Assembly: GCA_025981625.1 (NCBI GenBank)
Contig: JAICXF010000025.1
Location: 1 to 26,942, forward strand
From: Sphingomonas sp.
GTDB lineage: Bacteria; Pseudomonadota; Alphaproteobacteria; Sphingomonadales; Sphingomonadaceae
Direction: 5' to 3'
DNA: 26,942 bases
Positions within the stretch are counted from its first letter, which is position 1, and each line of letters starts with the position of its first letter. Shown here piece by piece: positions 7,092 through 15,207 of this stretch. Position numbers and translations under genes: made by a program. The notes beneath the pieces were generated by a model. That model did not search any database, had not been told where the DNA came from, and saw only the letters and a list, made by a program, of their open reading frames with translations.

Positions 7092-9694
7092 AGCGCCAAG
7101 GCTCCGTTCATCTGGAACGTCGCCGCCTGACCTGCCGCGCCGGTGCCGGGCTGCCCGCCGCCGACCCAGATGGAATAAGCACCGGGTTCGATCCGCATCA
7201 CCCCGCTCTTGTCGGCAAAGGTGAGATCGCGCGGGTTCAGCCGGAAATCGACGGCGCGCCCTTCGCCTCGCCCGAGATGAACGCGCGCAAAGCCCTTGAG
7301 CGAACGCAGCGGTGCATCTCCACGACCCGGCGTCGAGACATAAAGCTCAACCACCTCGTCACCCGCAACAGCACCGCTGTTGCGAACGCGAACGCTGACC
7401 TGCTGCACTCCGCCAGCAGCGAGTTGCGGTGACCCGAGCTTCAGGTCCGAATAGGCGAAATGCGTGTAGCTGAGGCCGTAGCCGAATGGATATTCTGGCG
7501 CCGCCCCCAAGTACCGATACGTCCGCCCCTTCATGGAATAATCGGTAAACGCGGGGAGCTGGTCGTTGCCGCGATAAACCGTAATCGGCAGCCGGCCCGC
7601 CGGATTGTATGCGCCCGTGATTACGTCCGCGATGGCTCGGCCGCCCTGCTCGCCGCCATACCAGGCCTGCACGATCGCTCGTGCTTTCGCGCCTTCCTCG
7701 CCTAGCGGCACAGCCGAACCGCTTTGCAGGACGATGATCACCGGCTTGCCCGTCGCTTCGAGCGCCTGCAGCAGCTTTCGCTGCGGCGCCGGCAGGCGAA
7801 TGTCGGTGCGGTCGCCGCCCGCAAAGCCGGGAATCTCGACCGGCATCTCTTCGCCTTCGAGCCAGGCATTCAGGCCGACGAACGCCAGCACCACGTCCGA
7901 CCGGCGAGCAGCAGCGACGGCTTCAGTGAGCTGTGCATCCGCCGGTGCCCGCCACGCGAGCGTGATCGCCGGTGCAAAATTGGGCGACTTGTGGGCATAT
8001 TCGACCGTCAGCTTGCGCGGCTGGGTGCTCGCGAAATGGACGGCCACCGTCTGGGAATCGCCCGCATCTCGCGCTGAACAGGGTGCCTCGATGCGCAGTG
8101 GCTGGGCGCCCTCGATGGCGATCGTGTACCGCTCCACTTGCGAAACCGCGTCGCAGCGCCGGCGCTGCAGCTCGAACCGATAATCGCCGGGCGCAGGCAC
8201 CTTCACCATTGCCGTCCAGCGCACCGAGAAGTTCCTGGGATCAACTCCGGGGGCGGGAGCGATCCAGTTCCAGTTATGATCGAGCTCGGCATCGTGCCGC
8301 GTCGCGACGGGCGTCCCCTTGAAGTCGGTGCCGTTGAAGAAGGTGGCCGTGACACCGCTGACGAACGCCGTGCGAGGAACTGCAACAGCGGCGCCATCCG
8401 CAAAGGCCGCGCCTTGCGCATAGACAGGGGCCGACTTCCCAAACGCCGCGCGAATGGCATCCAGCGGCAGCACGGCGCCGACAGGCGTGCCGTTGTAATT
8501 GCCCTCCAGCGAGATCAGCGAGGTTGCGCCGGGTCCAACCACCGCGACGCGAGCGCTGCGGCGCAGCGGAAGGATGCCGTCATTTTTCAGAAGCACGATC
8601 GCTTCACGAGCAGCGCGCAAGGCGAGTTCACGATGCGGCTGCGAATGGTCCTGCGAATAAGGAATGCTGTCGAATGGCGTCGGCCCGGATCGGCCGAGAA
8701 TTCCCAGGCGGACACGCGACGCCAGCACCCGGTGCAGCGCGCGATCGACGTCCGCCTGCGGAAGCAGGCCGCGCTTCACGGCATTGGGAATGTCGAGATA
8801 CTCGTTCTTGAACACGCAGGCGAGATCCGTTCCCGCCTTCACGCTCGCGGCGACCGCTTCGACATTGGTCCCCCGGTAGTGATGACCATTGCTGACGTCG
8901 TCGATGGCGCCGCAGTCGGAGACGACATAGCCAGTGAAGCCCCAGCGTCGCCGAAGCGTCTGGTCGAGCAGCATGTCGTTGGCGCACGCCGGTTTCCCGT
9001 CGACCGAATTGTAGGCGCACATCAGCGATGCGACCTTGCCCTCGGTAACGGTCCGCCGAAACGCCGGCAGGTAGGTCTCGGCAAGGTCCTGGCGCGAGGG
9101 ATCGACATCGAACTGATGTCGCAAGGGCTCCGGACCGCTGTGCACCGCGAAATGCTTTGACGTGGCAACCGCGCGATAGAAGTTCGGATTGTCGCCCTGG
9201 ATGCCGTGAATGAATTCGGTCGCCAGCACGCCCGTCAGGAACGGGTCCTCGCCGTAGGTCTCCTGCCCTCGCCCCCAGCGCGGATCGCGGAAGATGTTGA
9301 TGTTCGGCGACCAGAAGGTGAGCCCGAAATATTTTCCGAAATTGCCTTCTTTCTGCGCCCGATTGTACTTCGCCCGCGCCTCGATCGAGATGGTGTCGCC
9401 CTCGGCATGGACCAGCGACTTGTCCCATGTCGCCGCCATTCCGATGGCCTGCGGGAAGACCGTCGCTTCGCCGGCACGGGCGACACCGTGCAGCGCCTCG
9501 TTCCAATAGGCATAAGCGGGAATGCCAAGCCTCGGAATCGCGGGTGCGCTGTCCTGGAGCTGCGCCGCTTTCTCCTCGAGCGTCATCTGTCCGATGAGCC
9601 GGTCGACTCGATCGTCGACCGAAGCCGGCGCGACTTGCGCGGGGGCCCCAGCCGCAAGCACCGACAGCGAGGCGCACAACAACAAATGACGCAT
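7082..9694 (-). CDS. Glycoside hydrolase family 3, beta-xylosidase-like, with inserted PA14 domain
   Basis: Secreted exo-glycosidase of 870 residues from the ATG at 9694, which has a GGAG seven bases upstream and is followed at once by a signal peptide (MRHLLLCASLSVLAAGAPAQ); an in-frame ATG at 9742 lacks both. The WNEALHGVAR segment (about 64-73) and GYVVSDCGAI with nucleophile Asp260 are typical of the xylan 1,4-beta-xylosidase branch. NINIFRDPRWGRGQETYGEDP precedes them. A PA14 sugar-binding insertion spans about residues 442-582 (SGVTATFFNGTDFKG to ITLAWRAP), inside the second GH3 domain. The acid/base region LNAWLEGEEMPVEIPGF follows at about 608-624, and an Fn3-like domain closes the protein (about 750-865). 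It is downstream of the receptor gene in the same direction. Beta-glucosidase activity remains possible. Confidence 0.9.
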   Translation of the reverse strand: MRHLLLCASLSVLAAGAPAQVAPASVDDRVDRLIGQMTLEEKAAQLQDSAPAIPRLGIPAYAYWNEALHGVARAGEATVFPQAIGMAATWDKSLVHAEGDTISIEARAKYNRAQKEGNFGKYFGLTFWSPNINIFRDPRWGRGQETYGEDPFLTGVLATEFIHGIQGDNPNFYRAVATSKHFAVHSGPEPLRHQFDVDPSRQDLAETYLPAFRRTVTEGKVASLMCAYNSVDGKPACANDMLLDQTLRRRWGFTGYVVSDCGAIDDVSNGHHYRGTNVEAVAASVKAGTDLACVFKNEYLDIPNAVKRGLLPQADVDRALHRVLASRVRLGILGRSGPTPFDSIPYSQDHSQPHRELALRAAREAIVLLKNDGILPLRRSARVAVVGPGATSLISLEGNYNGTPVGAVLPLDAIRAAFGKSAPVYAQGAAFADGAAVAVPRTAFVSGVTATFFNGTDFKGTPVATRHDAELDHNWNWIAPAPGVDPRNFSVRWTAMVKVPAPGDYRFELQRRRCDAVSQVERYTIAIEGAQPLRIEAPCSARDAGDSQTVAVHFASTQPRKLTVEYAHKSPNFAPAITLAWRAPADAQLTEAVAAARRSDVVLAFVGLNAWLEGEEMPVEIPGFAGGDRTDIRLPAPQRKLLQALEATGKPVIIVLQSGSAVPLGEEGAKARAIVQAWYGGEQGGRAIADVITGAYNPAGRLPITVYRGNDQLPAFTDYSMKGRTYRYLGAAPEYPFGYGLSYTHFAYSDLKLGSPQLAAGGVQQVSVRVRNSGAVAGDEVVELYVSTPGRGDAPLRSLKGFARVHLGRGEGRAVDFRLNPRDLTFADKSGVMRIEPGAYSIWVGGGQPGTGAAGQAATFQMNGALALQP

Positions 9695-9703
9695 CGTGCT
9701 ACT

Positions 9704-9740
9704 CCACCGGGTGGAACGCGGCGGCATCGCAAGCCGCCGC
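9704..9740 (-). promoter_or_regulatory. Tandem intercistronic hairpins between the receptor and GH3 genes
   Basis: Two perfect inverted repeats lie in the 57-base spacer. GCGGCGGC (9718-9725), a seven-base loop and GCCGCCGC (9733-9740) form an eight-pair GC stem. CCACC-G-GGTGG (9704-9714) forms a five-pair stem whose edge touches the GH3 ribosome site (GGAG, 9702-9705 minus). No T tract follows, so this is not an ordinary terminator. A 3'-end stabiliser for receptor mRNA or a brake on GH3 translation are possible roles. Confidence 0.5.
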
Positions 9741-9751
9741 ATTCCCGAAGG

Positions 9752-12700
9752 TCAGAAAGTGCCGCGCAGTCCGATCATGATCGTCCGCCCAGGATTGTAC
9801 TCGGTAAAGGCAGCGTTCTGGAACTGGAAGTAGCTCCGCTGTCTTTCCTTCGTGATGTTGACCACATCGAACGTGAGCTCGGGCAGGTGTGGACTTCCAA
9901 AGAACGTGCCCAGCTTGAAGCTGCTCGAGAAGTCCCACTGCCGGTAATTGTTCACAAAAAGCGCCGCGAGCGGAATACCGTTCTGATTGGTGCCCGACGA
10001 CTGATTTCCCTTGGTGAACGTGGTTGACAGCCGGAGCGACACGCCGTGGTTCTCGTAGTAAGCCGTCACGTTGTACGTCACCGGCGAGACACCCAGCGCG
10101 ATCGCCGGAGCGGCCCCCGATCCCTTCTGGTCGACGAGGGTGAGATTGGCCGTGAAGCCGAGTCCGCGAACGCCCAGATAGCGGCCGACCAGGAAGTCGA
10201 GCGGCTGCACCCAGTTGAACTCGAGACCATTGACCGTGAGCGTGCCGGGGGCGTTGACCTGCTCCTGAAGCACTACGGTCGCCGAACCCGGGCCGCCGCG
10301 CGAATTGATCGCGGTCTGTTGGGTCGGCGTCAGCGTGTCATAAGTCACGCCATACGCTGCCAGTGCGGAAAATGGCACTGAGGTCGTGCCGGTCGTGGTA
10401 AATCCGGTGATCGCCTTTCTGAAGGCCGCGAAGCCCACATAGCCCTCTGCCCCGGTATAATATTCGAAGCCGAGGTCGAGGTTTGACGAGAGATAGGGCT
10501 GTAGCGCCGAATTGCCGACCGTGCCGACGTCGGCCGACGGCGTACTGAAGTTGAGACCGGGAAGCATGGCGCTCGGGTCGGGACGAGTCATCGTTCGCGA
10601 CACCGAAGCGCGCACGATCGCGTGCTGAGTGAGGTTCAGCGCCGCGCTCGCCGACGGCAGCCAATTGCCGTACTTGTTACCGATCGTCACGAAGTTCAGC
10701 GCGTTCGGGTAGCAGGAGCCGTTGCGCGGACCGTCCGCCGAGCCCGCCGGAGCAGTTCCCGGACAGGCGGCCGGAAGCGGACCAGCGCCGTCAGGATCGA
10801 TCGAGTTGCGCGGATCGGCGATCGACACATATCCACCGATCGTCTGGTTCGTCCGCACCCACCGCACGCCGGCGTTGTAGCGAAGGCGCATGTCGCTGAT
10901 CGTCGTGTCGCCGTTCACTTCGGCGTAGAGCCCGAGCGTCTTCTCGCCGATGAAACCGCCGCTCGCCCCGGTGTTCGAGCTTCCTGCGACCGGCTCGGCA
11001 TTGTGGAACTGGGCGTAATTGGATGCCTGCGCGAACCGGTTCCAGTCCACGGTGATGAACCCGTCAGGGCCGGGCATCAGGTAACCGGCCAGCGCGCTCT
11101 GCGGAATGAGCGAGCCGGCGTAGGTTACCGGACCGGCCATCCCGGCCGAATAGCCCGTGCCGAACGCCGGATATTTCGGATAACCCGGCGGCGCGGCGCC
11201 GACGACGCTCAGGCCCTGGCACGGCGGCTGAGTGTTCGGTGAGGGCAGGAACACGCTCGGCTGGTCGCCGCAAACGGCATTCTGCCAGGCCTGGCTGTTG
11301 TCGAATGCATTGATCCGCCGCGACACGTCGTCATAGGCGGCGCCGACCTGGATGTTGAACGGCGTGTCGCCCCAGGTGAGATCGCCGCGGACGCCCTTGG
11401 TTTGGGTCCTGCGCCGCTCGTCCTGGATATTCAGTCGTCCTCCGTTCCAGCCGAAGTTCGCGGGATTGTTGAGATCTACGTTGCTGGTGATCGAGGGCAC
11501 GTCACCGTTGTTGGCGTAGGTGACGGTGATTCCCGAGCTGGCGGGGGTGATGACCAGAACGCTCGGCGATTCGCGGTGGAACGTGCTCCTGGTATAATTC
11601 GCGTTGAGGTCGAGCTTCAGCCTGTCCGTGACATGCCAGTCCATGCCCGGATTGATGCCCCAGTAGCGGACATTCTCTATGAACGGCCGGTACTCGAGGA
11701 AGAACTGCGCGTTCGCATAAGTCCCGCCCGTGGCGACGCACCCCTGACTGCAGTCCGTGCGGTCATAAGTGGTGTTGAGCGGGATCGAGGCGCCGTTTCG
11801 GCCGACCCAGTTCATGTCGATGCGAGTCAGATCGTTCTTCTTCCGGGCGTACATCGAATCGACGTAGAAGTGCAGCGCGTCGCTCGGCCGGTATTCCAGG
11901 CTGACAATGCCGTTGATGCGGTCCTTGGTACCGGATTCGTCGGCATCGCGGCCAAGACGCGGGATGATTCCGTTGTCGATCTGCTGGATCGTGGCGCCCG
12001 GATTGTGAGCGAGCAGGAATGCCTGATCGATCGTCGCTCCGGTCACCAGTCCGTTGCCCGCATTGGCCGGCACGGTTGCGGGGATCGTCCAGTTTCCGCC
12101 TCCGGTGGAATTGCAGCCGGACGTGGCGCCGCATTGTGCTGCGGAGAGGTTCGGATTGGTCCAGCCGATCGTTTCGAAACCGGTGACGCGGACCTGATTG
12201 CGGACCCCGGCGACACCGGCGAGGATTCCGAAATTACCCATCGTCGCGCTCGCGAGCAGCGATCCGCGATACCCCCACTTATTCGCGATGCTGTTGCGCG
12301 TGCCCTGGAACGAATAAGCGACGTGCGAGCCCTTGTAATCGAACGGCCGCGCGCTTCGCATGTTGACCGTGCCGGCAGCGCCGCCTTCGAGCATTGCTGC
12401 CGTCGGGCTCTTGCTGACGGTCAGCTGCGTAAACAGCTCGGTCGGGAAGACGTCGAGGTCGACCTGCCGATTGGCACCCTGGTCGTCCGTACGTCCGGTA
12501 GATGCCACTTCCACGGGCGCATTATTGAGGAGCACCCGCGTGAAGTTCGAACCGAGACCGCGGATCGACACCTGCAAACCCTCGCCCGTGATCTCGCGGG
12601 TAATCGTGATGCCGGGGATGCGATTGATCGATTCGGCGATGTTGGTGTCGGGGAACTTGCCGATATCCTCGGCGAAGATCGAATCCGTGAACCCGACCGA

Positions 12701-12931
12701 CTCGCGCTTGGCGTTGGTCGAGCTTTGCAGGCTTCGGCGGAAGCCGGTGATCACGATCGCATTGTCGCTCGGCGGTGCCGCGTTCGAAACGTTCGTCGTC
12801 GCATCGCCCTGAGGCGCCGGCGGAGGTGTCGTCGGCTGCTGATCTTGCGCGAATGCCGGAACGGCGATAGTCGCGAGGAACGTGGCGGCAAGCAAGCGCC
12901 TGCGGCCCGCGGAACGAGAATTCCGTGTCAT
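9752..12931 (-). CDS. TonB-dependent receptor, probable oligosaccharide importer
   Basis: Outer-membrane active transporter of 1059 residues. Signal peptide RRRLLAATFLATIAVPAFA is followed by a Pro/Thr-rich linker and a TonB box at NAIVITGFRRSL (about 57-68). The plug domain contains SIFAEDIGKFPDTNIAESI, RIPGITITREI and IRGLGSNFTRVLLN, and the long beta-barrel ends in the usual terminal Phe (GLRGTF). The ATG at 12931 has AAGGGGAGA just upstream. The size and plug style match the carbohydrate-specific receptors expanded in sphingomonads and Caulobacter. It leads the unit with the GH3 enzyme and carries a LacI-type operator in its promoter region, so xylo-oligosaccharides or aldouronates are the likely ligands. 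The ligand is inferred; no experimental indicator exists in the sequence. Confidence 0.93.
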   Translation of the reverse strand: MTRNSRSAGRRRLLAATFLATIAVPAFAQDQQPTTPPPAPQGDATTNVSNAAPPSDNAIVITGFRRSLQSSTNAKRESVGFTDSIFAEDIGKFPDTNIAESINRIPGITITREITGEGLQVSIRGLGSNFTRVLLNNAPVEVASTGRTDDQGANRQVDLDVFPTELFTQLTVSKSPTAAMLEGGAAGTVNMRSARPFDYKGSHVAYSFQGTRNSIANKWGYRGSLLASATMGNFGILAGVAGVRNQVRVTGFETIGWTNPNLSAAQCGATSGCNSTGGGNWTIPATVPANAGNGLVTGATIDQAFLLAHNPGATIQQIDNGIIPRLGRDADESGTKDRINGIVSLEYRPSDALHFYVDSMYARKKNDLTRIDMNWVGRNGASIPLNTTYDRTDCSQGCVATGGTYANAQFFLEYRPFIENVRYWGINPGMDWHVTDRLKLDLNANYTRSTFHRESPSVLVITPASSGITVTYANNGDVPSITSNVDLNNPANFGWNGGRLNIQDERRRTQTKGVRGDLTWGDTPFNIQVGAAYDDVSRRINAFDNSQAWQNAVCGDQPSVFLPSPNTQPPCQGLSVVGAAPPGYPKYPAFGTGYSAGMAGPVTYAGSLIPQSALAGYLMPGPDGFITVDWNRFAQASNYAQFHNAEPVAGSSNTGASGGFIGEKTLGLYAEVNGDTTISDMRLRYNAGVRWVRTNQTIGGYVSIADPRNSIDPDGAGPLPAACPGTAPAGSADGPRNGSCYPNALNFVTIGNKYGNWLPSASAALNLTQHAIVRASVSRTMTRPDPSAMLPGLNFSTPSADVGTVGNSALQPYLSSNLDLGFEYYTGAEGYVGFAAFRKAITGFTTTGTTSVPFSALAAYGVTYDTLTPTQQTAINSRGGPGSATVVLQEQVNAPGTLTVNGLEFNWVQPLDFLVGRYLGVRGLGFTANLTLVDQKGSGAAPAIALGVSPVTYNVTAYYENHGVSLRLSTTFTKGNQSSGTNQNGIPLAALFVNNYRQWDFSSSFKLGTFFGSPHLPELTFDVVNITKERQRSYFQFQNAAFTEYNPGRTIMIGLRGTF

Positions 12932-13003
12932 GGCATCTCCCCTTATGCCTCGGCCGCGGGTTCTTTTTTCCTCGTCAGTCGCCGATGGCTTGTTGTTGAG
13001 CAG

Positions 13004-13022
13004 AAATGTTAGCGCTCACATT
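13004..13022. promoter_or_regulatory. LacI-family type operator upstream of the TonB-dependent receptor gene
   Basis: Core TGTTAGCGCTCACA (13007-13020) lies inside AAATGTTAGCGCTCACATT. It is the exact reverse complement of the core at 3609-3622, and the identity runs over 17 bases (13004-13020) before a mismatch. It lies about 75 bases upstream of the receptor ATG. A TTGACT at 13051-13056 (minus) could be the -35, placing the operator near the transcription start. The rest of the 285-base gap to the thiolase start shows no clear thiolase promoter. Confidence 0.75.
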
Positions 13023-13216
13023 TTCAAAGCTAATGCTGCTGCCGCCCTCGAGTCAACCCGAACCGTCGACTTGCAGACAGTGGTGCCGCGGCCACCTGGC
13101 TTAATGCAATTTCGAGATGCTTCGAACGCCAGCATGGCCGTCGATTTGTCGGCCTGCGCTGTTCCGCCACGCTATGCTGCGCGCTACGAGCCGCTCGCGA
13201 ATAGCGGAGCATACCA

Positions 13217-14419
13217 GTGACCGAAGCTTACATCTGCGATTATGTCCGAACGCCGATTGGCCGCTACGCCGGTGCGCTGTCGTCGGTGCGCGCCGACGAC
13301 CTTGCCGCCATCCCGATCAGGGCTTTGATCGACCGCAACCCTGGCGTGAACTGGGATGAGCTGGACGATGTCATCCTTGGCTGTGCGAACCAGGCCGGCG
13401 AGGACAACCGCAATGTGGCTCGGATGGCCGGGCTGCTCGCGGGACTGCCGCCCAGTTCTGGAGGCGTGACGCTCAACCGCTTGTGCGGGTCGGGCCTCGA
13501 CGCCGTAGCCATGGCCGCCCGCGCCATTCGTGGCGGCGAAGCGGACCTGATCATCGCCGGCGGCAGCGAAAGCATGAGCCGGGCTCCGTTCGTCATGGCC
13601 AAGCCGACGAGCGCCTTCGACCGCAACGCGGAGATGTACGACACCACCATCGGGTGGCGCTTCGTCAATCCCAAGATGAAGTCCGCATACGGTAACGATA
13701 CGATGCCGAGCACCGGCGAGAATGTCGCGCAGCAATTCCAGATCAGCCGCGTCGATCAGGACGCGTTCGCGCTGAGGAGCCAGAAGAAAGCTGCCACAGC
13801 GCAGGCGAACGGCCGGCTCTCCGCCGAAATTGTCGCCGTCGAGATCCCGCAGCGCAAGGGCGATCCGATGGTCGTCGACCGGGACGAGCATCCCCGCGCC
13901 AGCAGCATGGAGGCACTCGCCAGGCTCAAGCCGATCGTCCGGTCCGATGGAACGGTGACCGCCGGCAACGCCTCGGGCGTCAACGACGGGGCGGCGGCGA
14001 TCATCGTCGCGTCGGAGGAGGCGGCCAGGCGCAACGGTCTGACGCCGCGCGCTCGAGTGCTCGGTGCTGCGGTGGCCGGCGTTCCGCCGCGCATCATGGG
14101 CATCGGGCCGGCGCCCGCGTCCGAGAAGCTGATGAAGCGGTTAGATCTGAAAATCGGCGACTTCGACGTGATCGAACTGAACGAAGCGTTCGCTTCCCAG
14201 GCGGTCGCTGTCCTCCGCCAGCTCGGCCTTGCCGACGATGCTCCCAACGTGAACCCCAACGGCGGGGCGATCGCGCTCGGGCACCCGCTCGGCATGTCCG
14301 GCGCGCGGCTCGCGCTCACCGCGGCCGAGGAGCTGCAGCGCACCGGCGGCAAGCTCGCGCTCGCCACCATGTGCATCGGCGTCGGCCAGGGCATCGCGCT
14401 GGCGCTCGAACGGGTCTAA
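13217..14419 (+). CDS. pcaF: 3-oxoadipyl-CoA thiolase (beta-ketoadipyl-CoA thiolase)
   Basis: Cleaves 3-oxoadipyl-CoA to succinyl-CoA and acetyl-CoA, the last step of the beta-ketoadipate and phenylacetate routes. The 400-residue protein follows E. coli PaaJ/PcaF closely by eye: ICDYVRTPIGRYAGALSSVR, DDVILGCANQAGEDNRNVAR, the acylated Cys in NRLCGSGLDA (about residue 90), EMYDTTIGWRFVNP (diagnostic for this subgroup against acetoacetyl-CoA thiolases), NEAFA, GHPLGMSGAR and the second catalytic Cys in MCIGVGQG. The GTG start has GGAG seven bases upstream (13206-13209). No other pca or paa gene is present, so it is an orphan here between the xylan locus and the cys operon. Convergent with the TauE-like gene, 16 bases apart. 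Confidence 0.9.
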   Translation: MTEAYICDYVRTPIGRYAGALSSVRADDLAAIPIRALIDRNPGVNWDELDDVILGCANQAGEDNRNVARMAGLLAGLPPSSGGVTLNRLCGSGLDAVAMAARAIRGGEADLIIAGGSESMSRAPFVMAKPTSAFDRNAEMYDTTIGWRFVNPKMKSAYGNDTMPSTGENVAQQFQISRVDQDAFALRSQKKAATAQANGRLSAEIVAVEIPQRKGDPMVVDRDEHPRASSMEALARLKPIVRSDGTVTAGNASGVNDGAAAIIVASEEAARRNGLTPRARVLGAAVAGVPPRIMGIGPAPASEKLMKRLDLKIGDFDVIELNEAFASQAVAVLRQLGLADDAPNVNPNGGAIALGHPLGMSGARLALTAAEELQRTGGKLALATMCIGVGQGIALALERV

Positions 14420-14435
14420 GCGCAGGTCCGAAGGC

Positions 14436-15197
14436 TCAGGCCGCCAGCATCCGCACCGAGACAGCGACCAACGTGATCGCAAGCACCGGCCGAAGCACCC
14501 GGTCCGACGACAAGCCGCTAAGCAGACTGCCGATAGCGATGCCGGGGATCGATCCGGTGAGCAGCGCCAGCATCAAGCCGAAGTCCACCGAACCCATCAA
14601 CCAGTGACCGGTGCCGGCGATAAGCGTCAGCGGAACCGCGTGCGCGATATCGGTGGCCGCGACCCGCGCAATCGGGAGACGGGGATACAGGATCAGGAGC
14701 GCCGTCGTGCCAAGCGCCCCGGCGCCGACCGAAGTCACCGATACGAGAATGCCGAGAACGACTCCGAGGCCGACGGTCCAGCCCTTCGCTTGCCCATCCG
14801 CCGAAGGAAGATGACGACCCGCCCAGCGCAAAATCGCGGGCCGGAAGAAGATCGAGATGCCGGTAAGCAGCAACGCGACCGCGAGCATCAGGCTGATGAC
14901 GCTCGACGCTGCCGGGGTCAACGCCCCCAACCTGCTCATGACGAGCAAGCATATGACGGCCGCCGGAATGCTTCCGGACGCGAGGCCGCGGACGATGCGC
15001 CAGTCGATCGTCCGCTGCCTCTCATGCACGGCGGTGCCGACGCTCTTGGTGACCGAGGCATAGAGCAGATCGGTGCCCACCGCCGTCGCCGGGTGGAAGC
15101 CGAAGAGCAGCACCAGCAGCGGAGTCATGAGCGAGCCACCGCCGACTCCGGTCAGGCCGACGAGCATTCCAACCAGCAAGCCGGCGACCGCGTACAA
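14436..15197 (-). CDS. TauE/SafE family membrane permease (sulfite/organosulfur exporter family)
   Basis: Inner-membrane protein of about 254 residues with seven or eight hydrophobic helices. The duplicated glycine motifs LTGVGGGSLMTPLLVLLFG near the start and SVTSVGAGALGTTALLILYP in the second half define the family, with GTDLLYASVTKSVGT and ATDIAHAVPLTL. The start is uncertain. No ATG or GTG lies between the cysI stop and the first helix; I chose the TTG at 15197, ten bases past that stop, though it lacks a clear ribosome site. An ATG at 15359 would overlap cysI by about 150 bases and add an Arg/Ser-rich non-family stretch. Last gene of the cys operon; it may export excess sulfite or import sulfate, direction not decidable. 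Confidence 0.85.
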   Translation of the reverse strand: MYAVAGLLVGMLVGLTGVGGGSLMTPLLVLLFGFHPATAVGTDLLYASVTKSVGTAVHERQRTIDWRIVRGLASGSIPAAVICLLVMSRLGALTPAASSVISLMLAVALLLTGISIFFRPAILRWAGRHLPSADGQAKGWTVGLGVVLGILVSVTSVGAGALGTTALLILYPRLPIARVAATDIAHAVPLTLIAGTGHWLMGSVDFGLMLALLTGSIPGIAIGSLLSGLSSDRVLRPVLAITLVAVSVRMLAA

Positions 15198-15207
15198 AGG
15201 ATTGTAG

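Noticed and set aside
8138..9160. 340-codon plus-strand frame opposite the GH3 gene
   Set aside because: The GH3 reading frame has complete catalytic and domain signatures; this frame has none.
11402..13012. Long open frame (536 codons) on the plus strand opposite the TonB-dependent receptor gene
   Set aside because: Arg/Val/Asp-rich translation with no domain, antisense to an unmistakable receptor. Such frames are expected in GC-rich DNA when the real gene avoids certain codons.
14420..14435. Terminator between the thiolase and TauE-like genes
   Set aside because: The 16-base gap has no hairpin or T tract.
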